Shown here piece after piece: positions 43,985 to 55,969 of a stretch of DNA of 64,000 nt. The stretch comes from Saccharopolyspora oryzae (GTDB taxonomy: Bacteria; Actinomycetota; Actinomycetes; Mycobacteriales; Pseudonocardiaceae), in assembly GCF_027853915.1 (NCBI RefSeq), contig NZ_JAQGLA010000018.1, positions 35,932 through 99,931 of the forward strand, read 5' to 3'. The notes under the pieces are model-generated. The model was not told where the DNA came from, made no database searches, and saw only the letters and a program-made list of their open reading frames with translations. How positions within the stretch are numbered: position 1 is the stretch's first letter; every line of letters starts with the position of its first letter. The position numbers and the translations under genes were made by a program.

Positions 43985-45169
43985 TCAGTTGGTGGTGACT
44001 CGGAGGATCTTGTCGTCTTCGCCGTTGGACGTCGAGAGGTAGAGGGCGCCGTCGGGGCCTTGGCGGGCTGCTCGGAGGCGGCCGAAGGTTCCGTTCAGCT
44101 CCGGTGGGATCAGCACTTCGCGGACCGCGCCGTCGGGGGCGGTGCGGAGCAGGAGGAGCTTGCTGCCGCGGAGGGTCGCGACGGCCAGCGCGCCGTCGAG
44201 GCGCCCCCACTGCGGGCCGGTCAGGAACGTCGCGCCGCTCGGGGCCAGGCGCTCGTCGCCGGAGGACCACACCGCCCTGATCGCGTCCGGGAAGCGGTGC
44301 AGGTCCGTCATCGGCACCGATTCGTCGTAGCCGCTGGTGGTGCCGCCCTGCGACGGGTTCCAGCCGTAGTTCCCGCCCGGCCGCAGCAGGTTGACCTCGT
44401 CGTCGTAGGCCGGGCCGTGCTCGGCGATGAACACCTGCCCGTCGGGGCGCGGCGCGACGCCCTGCACGTTGCGGTGCCCGAACGTCCAGATCAGCCGCTC
44501 GCGGGGGTCGGGCGAGCTGATGAACGGGTTGTCCGGCAGCGGCGCACCAGTGTCGATGTTCAGCCGCAGCACCTTGCCGCCCAGCGACGTGCGGTCCTGC
44601 GGTACGTCGGGGCGGGCGGAGTCGCCGGTGCCCACCAGCAGCGCGCCGTCCGCGGCGAGCGCGAGGCGGCAGCCGGAGTGCCGACCGCTGGGGTTCAGCG
44701 GGAGCCCGGTGAGCAGGTCGCCGACGCGGTCCGCGCGCGAGCCGTCCTCGGAGAGCCGCCAGGTGACCACCCGGACGTCCACCGCCTTGCCGCCGACCTG
44801 GTGGGTCTGGCAGGTGAGGAAGCGCCGGTCGGCCGCGAAGTCCGGGTGCACCAGCAGGCCCAGCAGGCCGCCTTCGCCCTTGACCAGCAGGTCGCCGAAG
44901 CCGGCTCGCACCGGGTGCACCAGGGCGCCGGGGCGGTGGTCGGCGAGCAGCGCCAGTCGGCCGGGACGTTGGTCGACCAGGGCCGTGCCGTCCGGCAGGA
45001 AGCCGATGTCCCAGGGATCTTGCAGGCCGCTGGCGATCACCTCGACGTGCAGCTGCGCACCGGGTTCCGGTGGTGCGGTGCTGGCCGGGGCCGGGCGGCC
45101 CGTGCTGTTCCCGCCGCAGCCCGCGAGCGCGAGGAGCAGGACCAACGCGGCGAATCGGCGCAGGAGCAC
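43985..45169 (-). CDS. PQQ-dependent glucose/sorbosone-type sugar dehydrogenase lipoprotein
   Basis: A 394-aa protein from a GTG at 45169 (VLLRRFAALVLLLALAGCGG), a lipoprotein signal with Cys in the lipobox, so it is anchored on the outer membrane face. The rest is a six-bladed beta-propeller of the glucose/sorbosone dehydrogenase family: GLQDPWDIGFLPDGTALVDQ near the start, then IWTFGHRNVQGVAPRPDGQV, HGPAYDDEVNLLRPGGNYGW and a C-terminal GPDGALYLSTSNGEDDKI. The soluble PQQ enzymes oxidise sugars outside the cytoplasm; whether this organism makes PQQ is not visible here. It is convergent with codA. Confidence 0.85.
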   Translation of the reverse strand: MLLRRFAALVLLLALAGCGGNSTGRPAPASTAPPEPGAQLHVEVIASGLQDPWDIGFLPDGTALVDQRPGRLALLADHRPGALVHPVRAGFGDLLVKGEGGLLGLLVHPDFAADRRFLTCQTHQVGGKAVDVRVVTWRLSEDGSRADRVGDLLTGLPLNPSGRHSGCRLALAADGALLVGTGDSARPDVPQDRTSLGGKVLRLNIDTGAPLPDNPFISSPDPRERLIWTFGHRNVQGVAPRPDGQVFIAEHGPAYDDEVNLLRPGGNYGWNPSQGGTTSGYDESVPMTDLHRFPDAIRAVWSSGDERLAPSGATFLTGPQWGRLDGALAVATLRGSKLLLLRTAPDGAVREVLIPPELNGTFGRLRAARQGPDGALYLSTSNGEDDKILRVTTN

Positions 45170-45331
45170 CCGGCCAGTGTGACACCGGGCACCGAACTGG
45201 GGCGTGCGTCGGGCCGTCGTGTTCGTGTCGGGGCCGAGTCGTAGTCTGGGACTCCTCGCCCCGTCCGGCGTGGCGTTCGTCCCGGGCAGGGGTGTGCCCG
45301 CATTTCGCGATCTCTGCTGCGAGGTAGCTCC

Positions 45332-48928
<3,597 letters not shown>

Positions 48929-48945
48929 CCCCCCGTCACCCGGGC

Positions 48946-48975
48946 GGTGGTCGATTTCGCACGAAATCGACCACC
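48946..48975 (+). terminator. Terminator after mfd
   Basis: 14-bp arms GGTGGTCGATTTCG and CGAAATCGACCACC with a 2-nt centre, 17 bp after the stop. Confidence 0.7.
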
Positions 48976-49070
48976 ATCGTCGGGTGTTGTGCGCCTGGTC
49001 TTGAGTTGCCGCCGGGTGCTGGTGGCGTGACCGTTGATCCGGCTCGTCATCGGTCACGAGGAGGCGCGGG

Positions 49071-50753
49071 ATGGCCAGGAAGGGCTCTGAACGGGACGAA
49101 GCGCGCGCCCGTATTCCGCGGTCGCCGGAGGCCTTCACCGCCGTGCGCCGCACCGATGCGCTGGTCTTCGGGATCACCGCGCTCATCACGCTGGTCTTCG
49201 TCGGGTGGGGCGTGGCCTCCACCGAGTCGCTGGCGGTGGTGTCCAGCTCGCTGCTGTCCTGGCTGGTCACCAACATCGGCTGGGCCTTCGTGCTGGCTTC
49301 CACCGGGTTCGTGGTGTTCGCGCTGTGGCTGGCGTTCAGCCGCTACGGCGCGATCCCGCTCGGCCAGGACGACGAGCTGCCGGAGTTCCGCACGGTGTCG
49401 TGGATCGCGATGATGTTCAGCGCGGGCATGGGCATCGGGCTGATGTTCTTCGGTGTCGCCGAGCCGTTGGCGCACTTCGTGGAACCGCCGCCGGGCACCG
49501 TGGCGCCGCTCAGCGATGCGGCGGTGGAGACCGCGATGGCCACCTCGCTGTTCCACTGGACGCTGCACCCGTGGGCGATCTACGCGGTGGTCGGTCTGGC
49601 GATCGCCTACGGCAGCTTCCGCCGCGGCCGGAAGCAGCTGATCAGCGCGGTGTTCACGCCGTTGATCGGCAAGCGCGGCGCCGAGGGGCCGGTCGGCAAG
49701 CTGATCGACATCCTTGCCCTGTTCGCGACGCTGTTCGGGTCGGCCGCTTCGCTCGGGCTGGGCACGCTGCAGATCCGCAGCGGCATGCAGGCGGCCGGCT
49801 GGATCGGCGCGGTCGGCAACACCGTGCTGGTGCTGATCATCGTGGTGCTGACGATCTGCTTCATCGCTTCGGCGGTGTCGGGCGTGGCCAAGGGCATCCA
49901 GTGGCTGTCCAACATCAACATGGTGCTGGCGGCGCTGCTGGCGATCTTCGTCTTCGTGGTCGGCCCGACGGTCTTCATCCTCGACCTGCTGCCCACGTCG
50001 GTCGGCGTCTACCTGCGCGACTTCGGGTCGATGGCCTCGCGAGCAGGCGCCACCGGCGGCGCGGCGATGAACGACTGGCTGTCCAGCTGGACGATCTTCT
50101 ACTGGGCGTGGTGGATCTCCTGGACGCCGTTCGTCGGCATGTTCATCGCCCGGATCAGCCGCGGTCGCACCATCCGCCAGTTCGTCGGTGGCGTGATCCT
50201 GGTGCCGAGCGTGGTGAGCCTGGTGTGGTTCGCGATCTTCGGCGGCAGCTCGATCTCCGTGCAGCAGAGCGGCGTGGACGTCTACCGCAGCGGCGGCGAG
50301 GAGGCCCAGACGTTCCGGGTGCTGGAGACGTTGCCGCTGGCGTCGATCACCACGGTGCTGGTGATGGTCCTGGTGGCGATCTTCTTCGTCTCCGGCGCGG
50401 ACGCGGCCTCGGTCGTCATGGGCACCCTGTCGCAGCACGGTTCCATCGAGCCGCAGCGCTGGATCGTCGTGTTCTGGGGTGCCGCGACGGGTGCAGTGGC
50501 CGCGATCATGCTCATCGTCGGCGGCGAGAACGCCCTCAGCGGCATCCAGAACCTGACGTTCCTGGCCTCGGCCCCGTTCGCGGTGGTGATGATCCTGCTC
50601 TGCGTGGCCCTGATGAAGGACCTCCGCGAAGACCCCCTGATGCAGAGAGGTCTCAAGGGCGCCCAGGTACTGGAACAAGCGGTCATAGCCGGAACCGAAC
50701 GCCACGGCGCCGAATTCCAGCTCGAAGTGGGCCCGGTCGAAGAAGAAGACTGA
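49071..50753 (+). CDS. BCCT-family choline/glycine betaine transporter
   Basis: A 560-aa membrane protein with 12 segments. The family signature is clear near residues 340-375: SWTIFYWAWWISWTPFVGMF followed by IARISRGRTIRQFVGG, with FSAGMGIGLMFFGVAEPLAH earlier. These are sodium- or proton-coupled importers of choline, betaine or carnitine. It is not in the choline oxidase cluster but lies only ~5.6 kb from it, beyond mfd, and may supply its substrate or import betaine directly. The start MARKGSERDEARARIP has GAGGAGGC upstream. Confidence 0.93.
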   Translation: MARKGSERDEARARIPRSPEAFTAVRRTDALVFGITALITLVFVGWGVASTESLAVVSSSLLSWLVTNIGWAFVLASTGFVVFALWLAFSRYGAIPLGQDDELPEFRTVSWIAMMFSAGMGIGLMFFGVAEPLAHFVEPPPGTVAPLSDAAVETAMATSLFHWTLHPWAIYAVVGLAIAYGSFRRGRKQLISAVFTPLIGKRGAEGPVGKLIDILALFATLFGSAASLGLGTLQIRSGMQAAGWIGAVGNTVLVLIIVVLTICFIASAVSGVAKGIQWLSNINMVLAALLAIFVFVVGPTVFILDLLPTSVGVYLRDFGSMASRAGATGGAAMNDWLSSWTIFYWAWWISWTPFVGMFIARISRGRTIRQFVGGVILVPSVVSLVWFAIFGGSSISVQQSGVDVYRSGGEEAQTFRVLETLPLASITTVLVMVLVAIFFVSGADAASVVMGTLSQHGSIEPQRWIVVFWGAATGAVAAIMLIVGGENALSGIQNLTFLASAPFAVVMILLCVALMKDLREDPLMQRGLKGAQVLEQAVIAGTERHGAEFQLEVGPVEEED

Positions 50754-50781
50754 AGGGCACCCCCGGTCGAAGGTGCCCTTC
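50752..50781. terminator. Bidirectional terminator between BCCT and ferredoxin genes
   Basis: GAAGGGCACC and GGTGCCCTTC enclose 10 nt; the left arm overlaps the BCCT stop codon and the right ends 5 bp before the ferredoxin stop. Confidence 0.65.
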
Positions 50782-50786
50782 TGGGG

Positions 50787-50981
50787 TCAGTCTTCGACTG
50801 TGATGGCTCCGGAGGGGCACATCGCTGCTGCTTGGTGGACTGCTTCGGCGTGTTCTTCGGCTGGTTCGGGGTTGAGGAGGACGACGATCCCGTCCTCGTC
50901 CCGCTGGTCGAAGACCTGCTCGACGGTCAGGACGCACTGGCCCGCGCCGATGCACTTGTCCTGGTCGGCTGTCACCTTCAT
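50787..50981 (-). CDS. Small ferredoxin, [3Fe-4S] type, P450 partner
   Basis: A 64-aa protein, MKVTADQDKCIGAGQCVLTV, with Cys in CIGAGQC and later MCPSGAITVED. The missing second Cys of a normal CxxCxxC motif (here CIGAGQC) points to a 3Fe-4S cluster, as in actinomycete P450 ferredoxins. It lies 22 bp after the P450 gene on the same strand and almost certainly donates electrons to it. Confidence 0.92.
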   Translation of the reverse strand: MKVTADQDKCIGAGQCVLTVEQVFDQRDEDGIVVLLNPEPAEEHAEAVHQAAAMCPSGAITVED

Positions 50982-51003
50982 GTCTTTCTCCTCGAGTGGG
51001 GTT

Positions 51004-52209
51004 CTACCAGGTCACCGGGAGTTCCGAGACTCCTCCGGTGATGGTGGGGCGGACCGGCAGCTCGTCGGCGTCCTTCGCCAGGCGCAGGCCGGGCAGGCGC
51101 CGGGCGAGGGTGGCGAAGACTATCCGGAGCTCGGTGCGGGCGAGGCTGGCGCCGATGCAGAAGTGCGCGCCGTGCCCGAAGCCGAGGTGGGTGCGCTCGG
51201 CGCGGTCCGGGTCGAAGGTCTCCGCGTCGGCGTAGGCGGACTCGTCGCGGTTGGCGGAGTTGACCGACAGGATCACCGCGTCCCCGGTGCGGATCGTGGT
51301 GCCGCCGACCTCGACGTCGGTGTGCGCGTAGCGCAGCAGTCCGAGGTCTCCGGGCGCGCCCAGCCGCATGATCTCCTCGACGGTGGCATCGACCCGGCCG
51401 TCGGGGTCTGCGGTCAGCGCGGTCCAGTGCTCCGGGCGGGTCATCAGGAACAGCACGCCCAGGCCGATGCGGTTGACCGTGGTCTCGTGCCCGGCGAAGA
51501 GCAGCCCGACGCAGAGCCGGACCATCTCGGCGTAGTCGAACCCTTCGTCGGCGCTCTGCGCGCGCACGAGGTCGGAGATCACGTCCTCGCCCAGCTGCCC
51601 GCGCTTGGACTCGGCGAGCCCGGCCATGTAGCGGCTGAACTCCTCGCGCGCTCGGTGCGCCTCGCCGCCCTCGGACGGGCTGGCCATCCGCTCGGACAGC
51701 GCGTGGAAGAGCTCGCGGTCGCTTTCGGGCACGCCGAGCAGTTGGCAGATGACCGCGACCGGCAGCGGGAACGCCAGCCCGGTGTGCAGGTCGACGACGT
51801 CCGAGGACTCGCGCTCGGCGATCAGCTGGTCGACGTAGCCGTCGACGAGGTCCTGGACGTGCTGGGAGAGCATCCGCATCCGCTTGGCGGAGAACGCCGG
51901 GGTGAGCAGTCGGCGCATCCGCTTGTGGTCGGCCTCTTCGGATTCGTAGGTGCCGGTGGGGCCGTCCTGCACGGCGGCCGTGGTGATGCGCGAGGCCCGC
52001 TCCGGCTCGGGGTGGGAGCGCCCGAGGCGCTTGTCGCCGAGCAGTTCGCGGACCTCGTCGTAGCGCGTGACCAGCCACGCCGGGTCGCCCGCTGGCGTGG
52101 TGACCGGGGTGACCGGCGCTTCGCGGCGCAGCACCTCGTACAGCGGGGCCAGGTCGAGCACGTTCGGCCTGTCGAAGGGCAGCTGCAGGCGTTCGGCAGC
52201 AACGCTCAT
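51004..52209 (-). CDS. Cytochrome P450
   Basis: A 401-aa soluble class I P450. Visible are the I-helix oxygen-activation motif AGHETTVNRI, the ExxR pair in VEEIMRLG, and the heme loop LGFGHGAHFCIGASLARTEL with the thiolate Cys near residue 350. Substrate recognition regions do not reveal the substrate. It forms an operon with the ferredoxin gene and is divergent from a TetR gene; the ~90-bp gap holds a dyad that overlaps a TTGACA box on the P450 strand. Confidence 0.95.
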   Translation of the reverse strand: MSVAAERLQLPFDRPNVLDLAPLYEVLRREAPVTPVTTPAGDPAWLVTRYDEVRELLGDKRLGRSHPEPERASRITTAAVQDGPTGTYESEEADHKRMRRLLTPAFSAKRMRMLSQHVQDLVDGYVDQLIAERESSDVVDLHTGLAFPLPVAVICQLLGVPESDRELFHALSERMASPSEGGEAHRAREEFSRYMAGLAESKRGQLGEDVISDLVRAQSADEGFDYAEMVRLCVGLLFAGHETTVNRIGLGVLFLMTRPEHWTALTADPDGRVDATVEEIMRLGAPGDLGLLRYAHTDVEVGGTTIRTGDAVILSVNSANRDESAYADAETFDPDRAERTHLGFGHGAHFCIGASLARTELRIVFATLARRLPGLRLAKDADELPVRPTITGGVSELPVTW

Positions 52210-52228
52210 GGGTCTCCTCCAGCTTTAT

Positions 52229-52251
52229 TTATTGGCGCTCACTGTCAATAA
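52229..52251 (-). promoter_or_regulatory. P450 promoter -35 box overlapped by dyad TTATTG-N11-CAATAA
   Basis: Perfect 6-bp arms separated by 11 bp. On the minus strand the dyad reads TTATTGACAGTGAGCGCC, giving a consensus -35 TTGACA at 52248-52243. A TetR dimer here would block the P450 promoter. A clear -10 was not found at standard spacing. Confidence 0.5.
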
Positions 52252-52302
52252 TGTTTGGGTCGGTTAAGGTGTGTCAACGCCAGTCCGCCGATGGAGGTGC
52301 CG

Positions 52303-52932
52303 ATGGTCGAGCGGACCGCCCGCCGCGGACGCCCCCCGGTCAGCGACGAGCAGCGCCGGCAGCAGCGGCTCGAGATCTCGCGCCACGCGGTCCGGCTGTT
52401 CCGGGAGCAGGGCGTGGCGGCGACGTCGGGCGAGCAGATCGCGAAGGCCGCGGGGGTTTCCGAGCGCACGCTGTGGCGCTACTTCCGCAGCAAGGAGAGC
52501 TGCGTCGAACCGCTGCTGACCAAGACGATCGAGGCGTTCCAGCGGGTCCTGCGCAGCTGGCCGCCCGAGCTGGAACTCGCCGAGCACCTGCGCGCGGCCT
52601 ACACGCTCGTGCCCGAGGAGTCCTGGTCCGAGGTCGAAGCGGTCCTGGCGGTCATCCGCATGACCCACGACGAACCGGCGTTGCGCGCGGCCTACCTCGT
52701 GCTGCGCGAGCGCGCCGAGCCGACGTTCGTCGAGGTCCTCGCCGAACGCCAGGGAGTTCGCAGCGATGCGCTCGAGGTCCGGATGCAGGCGGCGGCGGTG
52801 AGCGCGGCCCTGCGGGAGGCGACCGACGAGTTGGTGGCGATCACGGCCGCCGGCGTCGACTCGGAAGTCCTGAACCGGCACCGGGAGCAGCTCGCCGACG
52901 CGCTCCACTTCATCACCCGCCCGCCCGGGTAG
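52303..52932 (+). CDS. TetR-family regulator, likely controls the P450 operon
   Basis: A 209-aa protein; ATG at 52303 (MVERTARRGRPPVSDEQRRQ) is chosen because GGAGGT lies 4 nt upstream. The helix-turn-helix is EQGVAATSGEQIAKAAGVSE followed by RTLWRYFRSKESCVEP. The C-terminal domain is helical (TetR_C). It is divergent from the P450-ferredoxin operon, with a dyad between, the standard layout for a local repressor. Confidence 0.88.
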   Translation: MVERTARRGRPPVSDEQRRQQRLEISRHAVRLFREQGVAATSGEQIAKAAGVSERTLWRYFRSKESCVEPLLTKTIEAFQRVLRSWPPELELAEHLRAAYTLVPEESWSEVEAVLAVIRMTHDEPALRAAYLVLRERAEPTFVEVLAERQGVRSDALEVRMQAAAVSAALREATDELVAITAAGVDSEVLNRHREQLADALHFITRPPG

Positions 52933-53057
52933 TCCACAGAGGACGTCCGGGTCCCGCGGCCGGAAATGTGCTGGAGATCAGTTCTGCTCCGGTTGGAACC
53001 TCGCGCGCTGTGCGGCGTCTTTACGGGAAAGCCCCGTACGCGAAAGGTGCGACCGAG

Positions 53058-53648
53058 ATGTCCTTGCGCAGCAAGCTGATCCTGGCAGCCGGCACGATGG
53101 CGATGTCCGCGTTGGCGGTGACCGGGTGCTCGGCGGGCGCGCAGCCGGCCTCCCCGGCGCCCGCGACCGCCCCGCAGCAGGTGCAGTCCGTGCAGTCCGA
53201 GACTTCCTCGTCGGCCGAGACCTCTTCGTCGGAGAGCAGCTTCCAGGCGCCGGTCTCCACCGACAAGCCGGGCATGCGCGCGGGCGTGCACGGCAACGAA
53301 GAGCGCGTGGTGTTCGACTTCAGCGGCCTGTCGGGCGTCGACGGCGTCAAGGTGATGAACCACGAGCTCAACGAGACCTCCCCGGTCTGGGGCGGTTCCG
53401 GCGAACCGGTCGAGGGCATGACCGGCACGAAGTTCCTGCACATCTACGTCGAGGTGGCGGACCCGGAGCGCCGCACGGCCGAGCCGGCGACCTTCGGCCA
53501 GCCGCTGGCCAAGAGCGCGGTGGTGAACGACAACTCGCACGGCACCGGTGAGCTCACGATCGGCCTGTCCGAGGGCGTGGACTACGAGGTCCTGGTCGAG
53601 GGCGAGAAGGTCATCGTCAACATGTCCGCCGGCCCGCTCGGCCGCTGA
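53058..53648 (+). CDS. Lipoprotein with AMIN-like domain
   Basis: A 196-aa protein with a lipoprotein signal MSLRSKLILAAGTMAMSALA and lipobox Cys in VTGCSAG. A Ser/Glu/Thr-rich linker follows, then a ~120-residue domain with EERVVFDFSGLSGVDGVKVM and GELTIGLSEGVDYEVLVEGE, resembling actinomycete AMIN-like lipoproteins. A role at the cell wall is likely; function is not known. A GTGAGT-family terminator follows 8 bp after its stop. Confidence 0.7.
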   Translation: MSLRSKLILAAGTMAMSALAVTGCSAGAQPASPAPATAPQQVQSVQSETSSSAETSSSESSFQAPVSTDKPGMRAGVHGNEERVVFDFSGLSGVDGVKVMNHELNETSPVWGGSGEPVEGMTGTKFLHIYVEVADPERRTAEPATFGQPLAKSAVVNDNSHGTGELTIGLSEGVDYEVLVEGEKVIVNMSAGPLGR

Positions 53649-53655
53649 TCCCGAG

Positions 53656-53701
53656 CCCGTGAGTCTTTTGGGCTGCTATGGCGACTCGAAGGACTCACGG
53701 G
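53656..53701 (+). terminator. GTGAGT-family stem-loop after the AMIN-like gene
   Basis: Arms CCCGTGAGTCTTTT and GAAGGACTCACGGG around a loop with GCTATGGC, 8 nt after the stop. Same family as 1246-1289 and 14556-14602. Confidence 0.65.
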
Positions 53702-53801
53702 TCACGACCTGCGGAACCGGGCCGATCGCCCATCGAGATCAACCGATGGGACTCCGGAAACCGCCTTCACCGGACGTTGATCTCGTGAGAAGGTGCGGGG
53801 T

Positions 53802-54737
53802 GTGAGCTTCCGCACGCGCCACGGGCGCCTCCTCGCTTCGATCGCCGCGGCCGGATTCCTGCTCGCCGGCTGCGGTTCCGGGCCGAGCCAGGTCGGGGCC
53901 GCCGCGATCGTCGGCGACACCCGCATCCCCGTTTCCGATGTGCAGTCCTGGTTCGACGAGCTGCTCGAGCGGCAGCCGGACATCAAGCCGCAGCTGAAAC
54001 AGCAGGGCTCGCTCGACGACCTCGGCCGCCAGCTGGCCTCGCAGCTGGTGCGGCAGGAGCTGGTCGAGGAGGCCGCGCGCGACGAGCGGCTGACCGTCAC
54101 CGATCAGCAGGTCGCGGAGCGCGTCGGCCAGCTGGGCGGTCCGCAGGCGGCGACCGAGGGCATGATCTACGGCCCGCGGGAAGCCGGCGAGATGGTCCGC
54201 ACCCAGATGCTGACCGCGGAGCTCGGGCGCAAGTACATCGACCAGCTGTCGATCACCTTCGACCTGACCCAGGCGAGCACTCGCGGTGAGGCGGAGAAGA
54301 AGGCCCGGCAGATGGCGCTCGGACCGCAGCAGGCGGCGGACCTGGTCGCCCAGGACAAGGCGGCCGGGCTGCTGACCGCGACCGACCAGCAGCTGCGCCC
54401 GGCGGAGAGCCTGGAGCTGGCGGCCAACACGCCGCTCTTCGGCGCCGAGCCGGGCACCGTGCTGGCCTTCGAGCAGTCGCCGAACAGCGGTCAGTGGCTG
54501 GTCGTCCGGGTCAAGGACCGGCAGGTCGATCCGAAGGCCCCGGCGCAGCTGGCCAACGGCGCGGGCGACGACGTGCTGCAGCAGTTCGGGACGTTCCTGC
54601 TCGGGGTGACGGCCGACCGGACCGGGGTGCAGCTCAGCCCGCGGTACGGGGTGTGGGACCCGGTGCACCTGACGGCGGTGCCGAACGAGGGCGAGACCAC
54701 CGGTTTCCGCTTCCCCGCGCAGGCCCCGCAGGCCTGA
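53802..54737 (+). CDS. SurA N-terminal-like lipoprotein (possible periplasmic chaperone)
   Basis: A 311-aa lipoprotein from a GTG at 53802 with AAGG 8 nt upstream. The signal runs to the lipobox in LLAGCGSG. Then AIVGDTRIPVSDVQSWFDEL and ASQLVRQELVEEAARDERLT resemble the helical SurA N-terminal chaperone fold; no peptidyl-prolyl isomerase domain is evident. It precedes mazG by about 100 bp, an order common in actinobacteria. Role inferred: folding of exported proteins. Confidence 0.75.
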   Translation: MSFRTRHGRLLASIAAAGFLLAGCGSGPSQVGAAAIVGDTRIPVSDVQSWFDELLERQPDIKPQLKQQGSLDDLGRQLASQLVRQELVEEAARDERLTVTDQQVAERVGQLGGPQAATEGMIYGPREAGEMVRTQMLTAELGRKYIDQLSITFDLTQASTRGEAEKKARQMALGPQQAADLVAQDKAAGLLTATDQQLRPAESLELAANTPLFGAEPGTVLAFEQSPNSGQWLVVRVKDRQVDPKAPAQLANGAGDDVLQQFGTFLLGVTADRTGVQLSPRYGVWDPVHLTAVPNEGETTGFRFPAQAPQA

Positions 54738-54840
54738 TCGTTGCAGCGGCAACCATTTTCGCGCGTCTGGTCTACGGATGGTGACCAACGACTCGGGGGA
54801 AGTGGTCACCTGCCCTGCGCGGACTTGGGACAATCGCCTC

Positions 54841-55851
54841 ATGGACGAGGTTCGGGTGGCCGGAGGTTCGGCGGTGGTCGTGGTCGACGACCGGCTCGGT
54901 GAGGTCGTGCCCGCTGCGGCTGTGCCGCTGTTGCGCAACGCCGTTGTGTACGCCGAGCCCGGCCTCGCGCCCGCTGCGCGGGAGGCGCTCGCCGCGCCGG
55001 AACCGCCCGCGGACCTGCTGGCGCAGGCCGCCCGCGAGCCCGTCGTGCTGTTCGTCGGCGACCTCGGCTGCGCCGACGCCGAAGCGCTGCGCTCCGCCGG
55101 CGCCCGCGTGATCGGCGCGCCCGCCCCGGCCGGGGTGGAGCTGCTGGACGCCGTGACCGTGATGGACCGGCTGCGCTCGCCGGGCGGATGCCCGTGGGAC
55201 GCCGACCAGGACCACGACACGCTGCGCAAGTACCTCGTCGAGGAGGCCTACGAGCTGCTCGACGCCATCGCCGATGGTGATCGGGAGGCGTTGCGCGAAG
55301 AGCTCGGCGACGTGCTGCTGCAGGTGCTGTTCCACGCGCGGGTCGCCGCCGAGGACGCGGCCGATCCGTTCGACATCGACGCCGTCGCCGCCGGTCTGGT
55401 CAGCAAGCTCGTTTCGCGGCACCCGAACGTGTTCGCCGACGAGAGCTCCGTGCTGGACGCCGAATCGCAGCACGCCCGCTGGGAAGAGCTCAAGCAGCAG
55501 GAGAAGCAGCGCGAGTCTATTGTGGACGGTGTGGCGCTGGGGCAGCCCGCGGTGGCGCTCGCCGCGAAGCTGGTGCAGCGCGCCAGCCGCGCCGGGATTC
55601 CGGCGGAGGTGCTGCCTCACGGCGAAGCCGTCGGCGAGGCGCTGTTCGACATCGCGGCGCGGGCCCGGCTCGCCGGCGCCGACCCGGAGGACGAGCTGCG
55701 CTCGGTGGCCCTGGCCTTCGCCGAGCGGATCCGCGAAGCCGAGCGGCGAGCCCGGGAGTCCGGGCGGGAGCCGTCGGAGCTCGCGGCCGACGAGTGGCGC
55801 GAGTTGATGTCGGATTTGTCCGACCCAGTCGCCGTGCGCTCCGAGTCGTGA
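54841..55851 (+). CDS. mazG: MazG-family nucleoside triphosphate pyrophosphohydrolase
   Basis: A 336-aa enzyme from the ATG at 54841 (MDEVRVAGGSAVVVVDDRLG). The first ~95 residues are a domain found in actinobacterial MazG proteins. The pyrophosphohydrolase domain has VMDRLRSPGGCPWDADQDHD and the metal site EEAYELLDAI plus EELGDVLLQVLFHA, followed by SKLVSRHPNVFADE. It hydrolyses non-canonical NTPs. It lies between the SurA-like and transglycosylase genes; in Mycobacterium the homologue is between mfd and lpqU. Confidence 0.93.
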   Translation: MDEVRVAGGSAVVVVDDRLGEVVPAAAVPLLRNAVVYAEPGLAPAAREALAAPEPPADLLAQAAREPVVLFVGDLGCADAEALRSAGARVIGAPAPAGVELLDAVTVMDRLRSPGGCPWDADQDHDTLRKYLVEEAYELLDAIADGDREALREELGDVLLQVLFHARVAAEDAADPFDIDAVAAGLVSKLVSRHPNVFADESSVLDAESQHARWEELKQQEKQRESIVDGVALGQPAVALAAKLVQRASRAGIPAEVLPHGEAVGEALFDIAARARLAGADPEDELRSVALAFAERIREAERRARESGREPSELAADEWRELMSDLSDPVAVRSES

Positions 55852-55969
55852 CGCACACTGGCCGCAGGCGCTTCGGCTGACGAACGCGAAATTCGATCAA
55901 TATCCCCAGGTGGGCGGTGCGCTGGGTTCGACGCCCCGAAGTGTCCTGGCGTGCGAGGGAGGATCTTTG

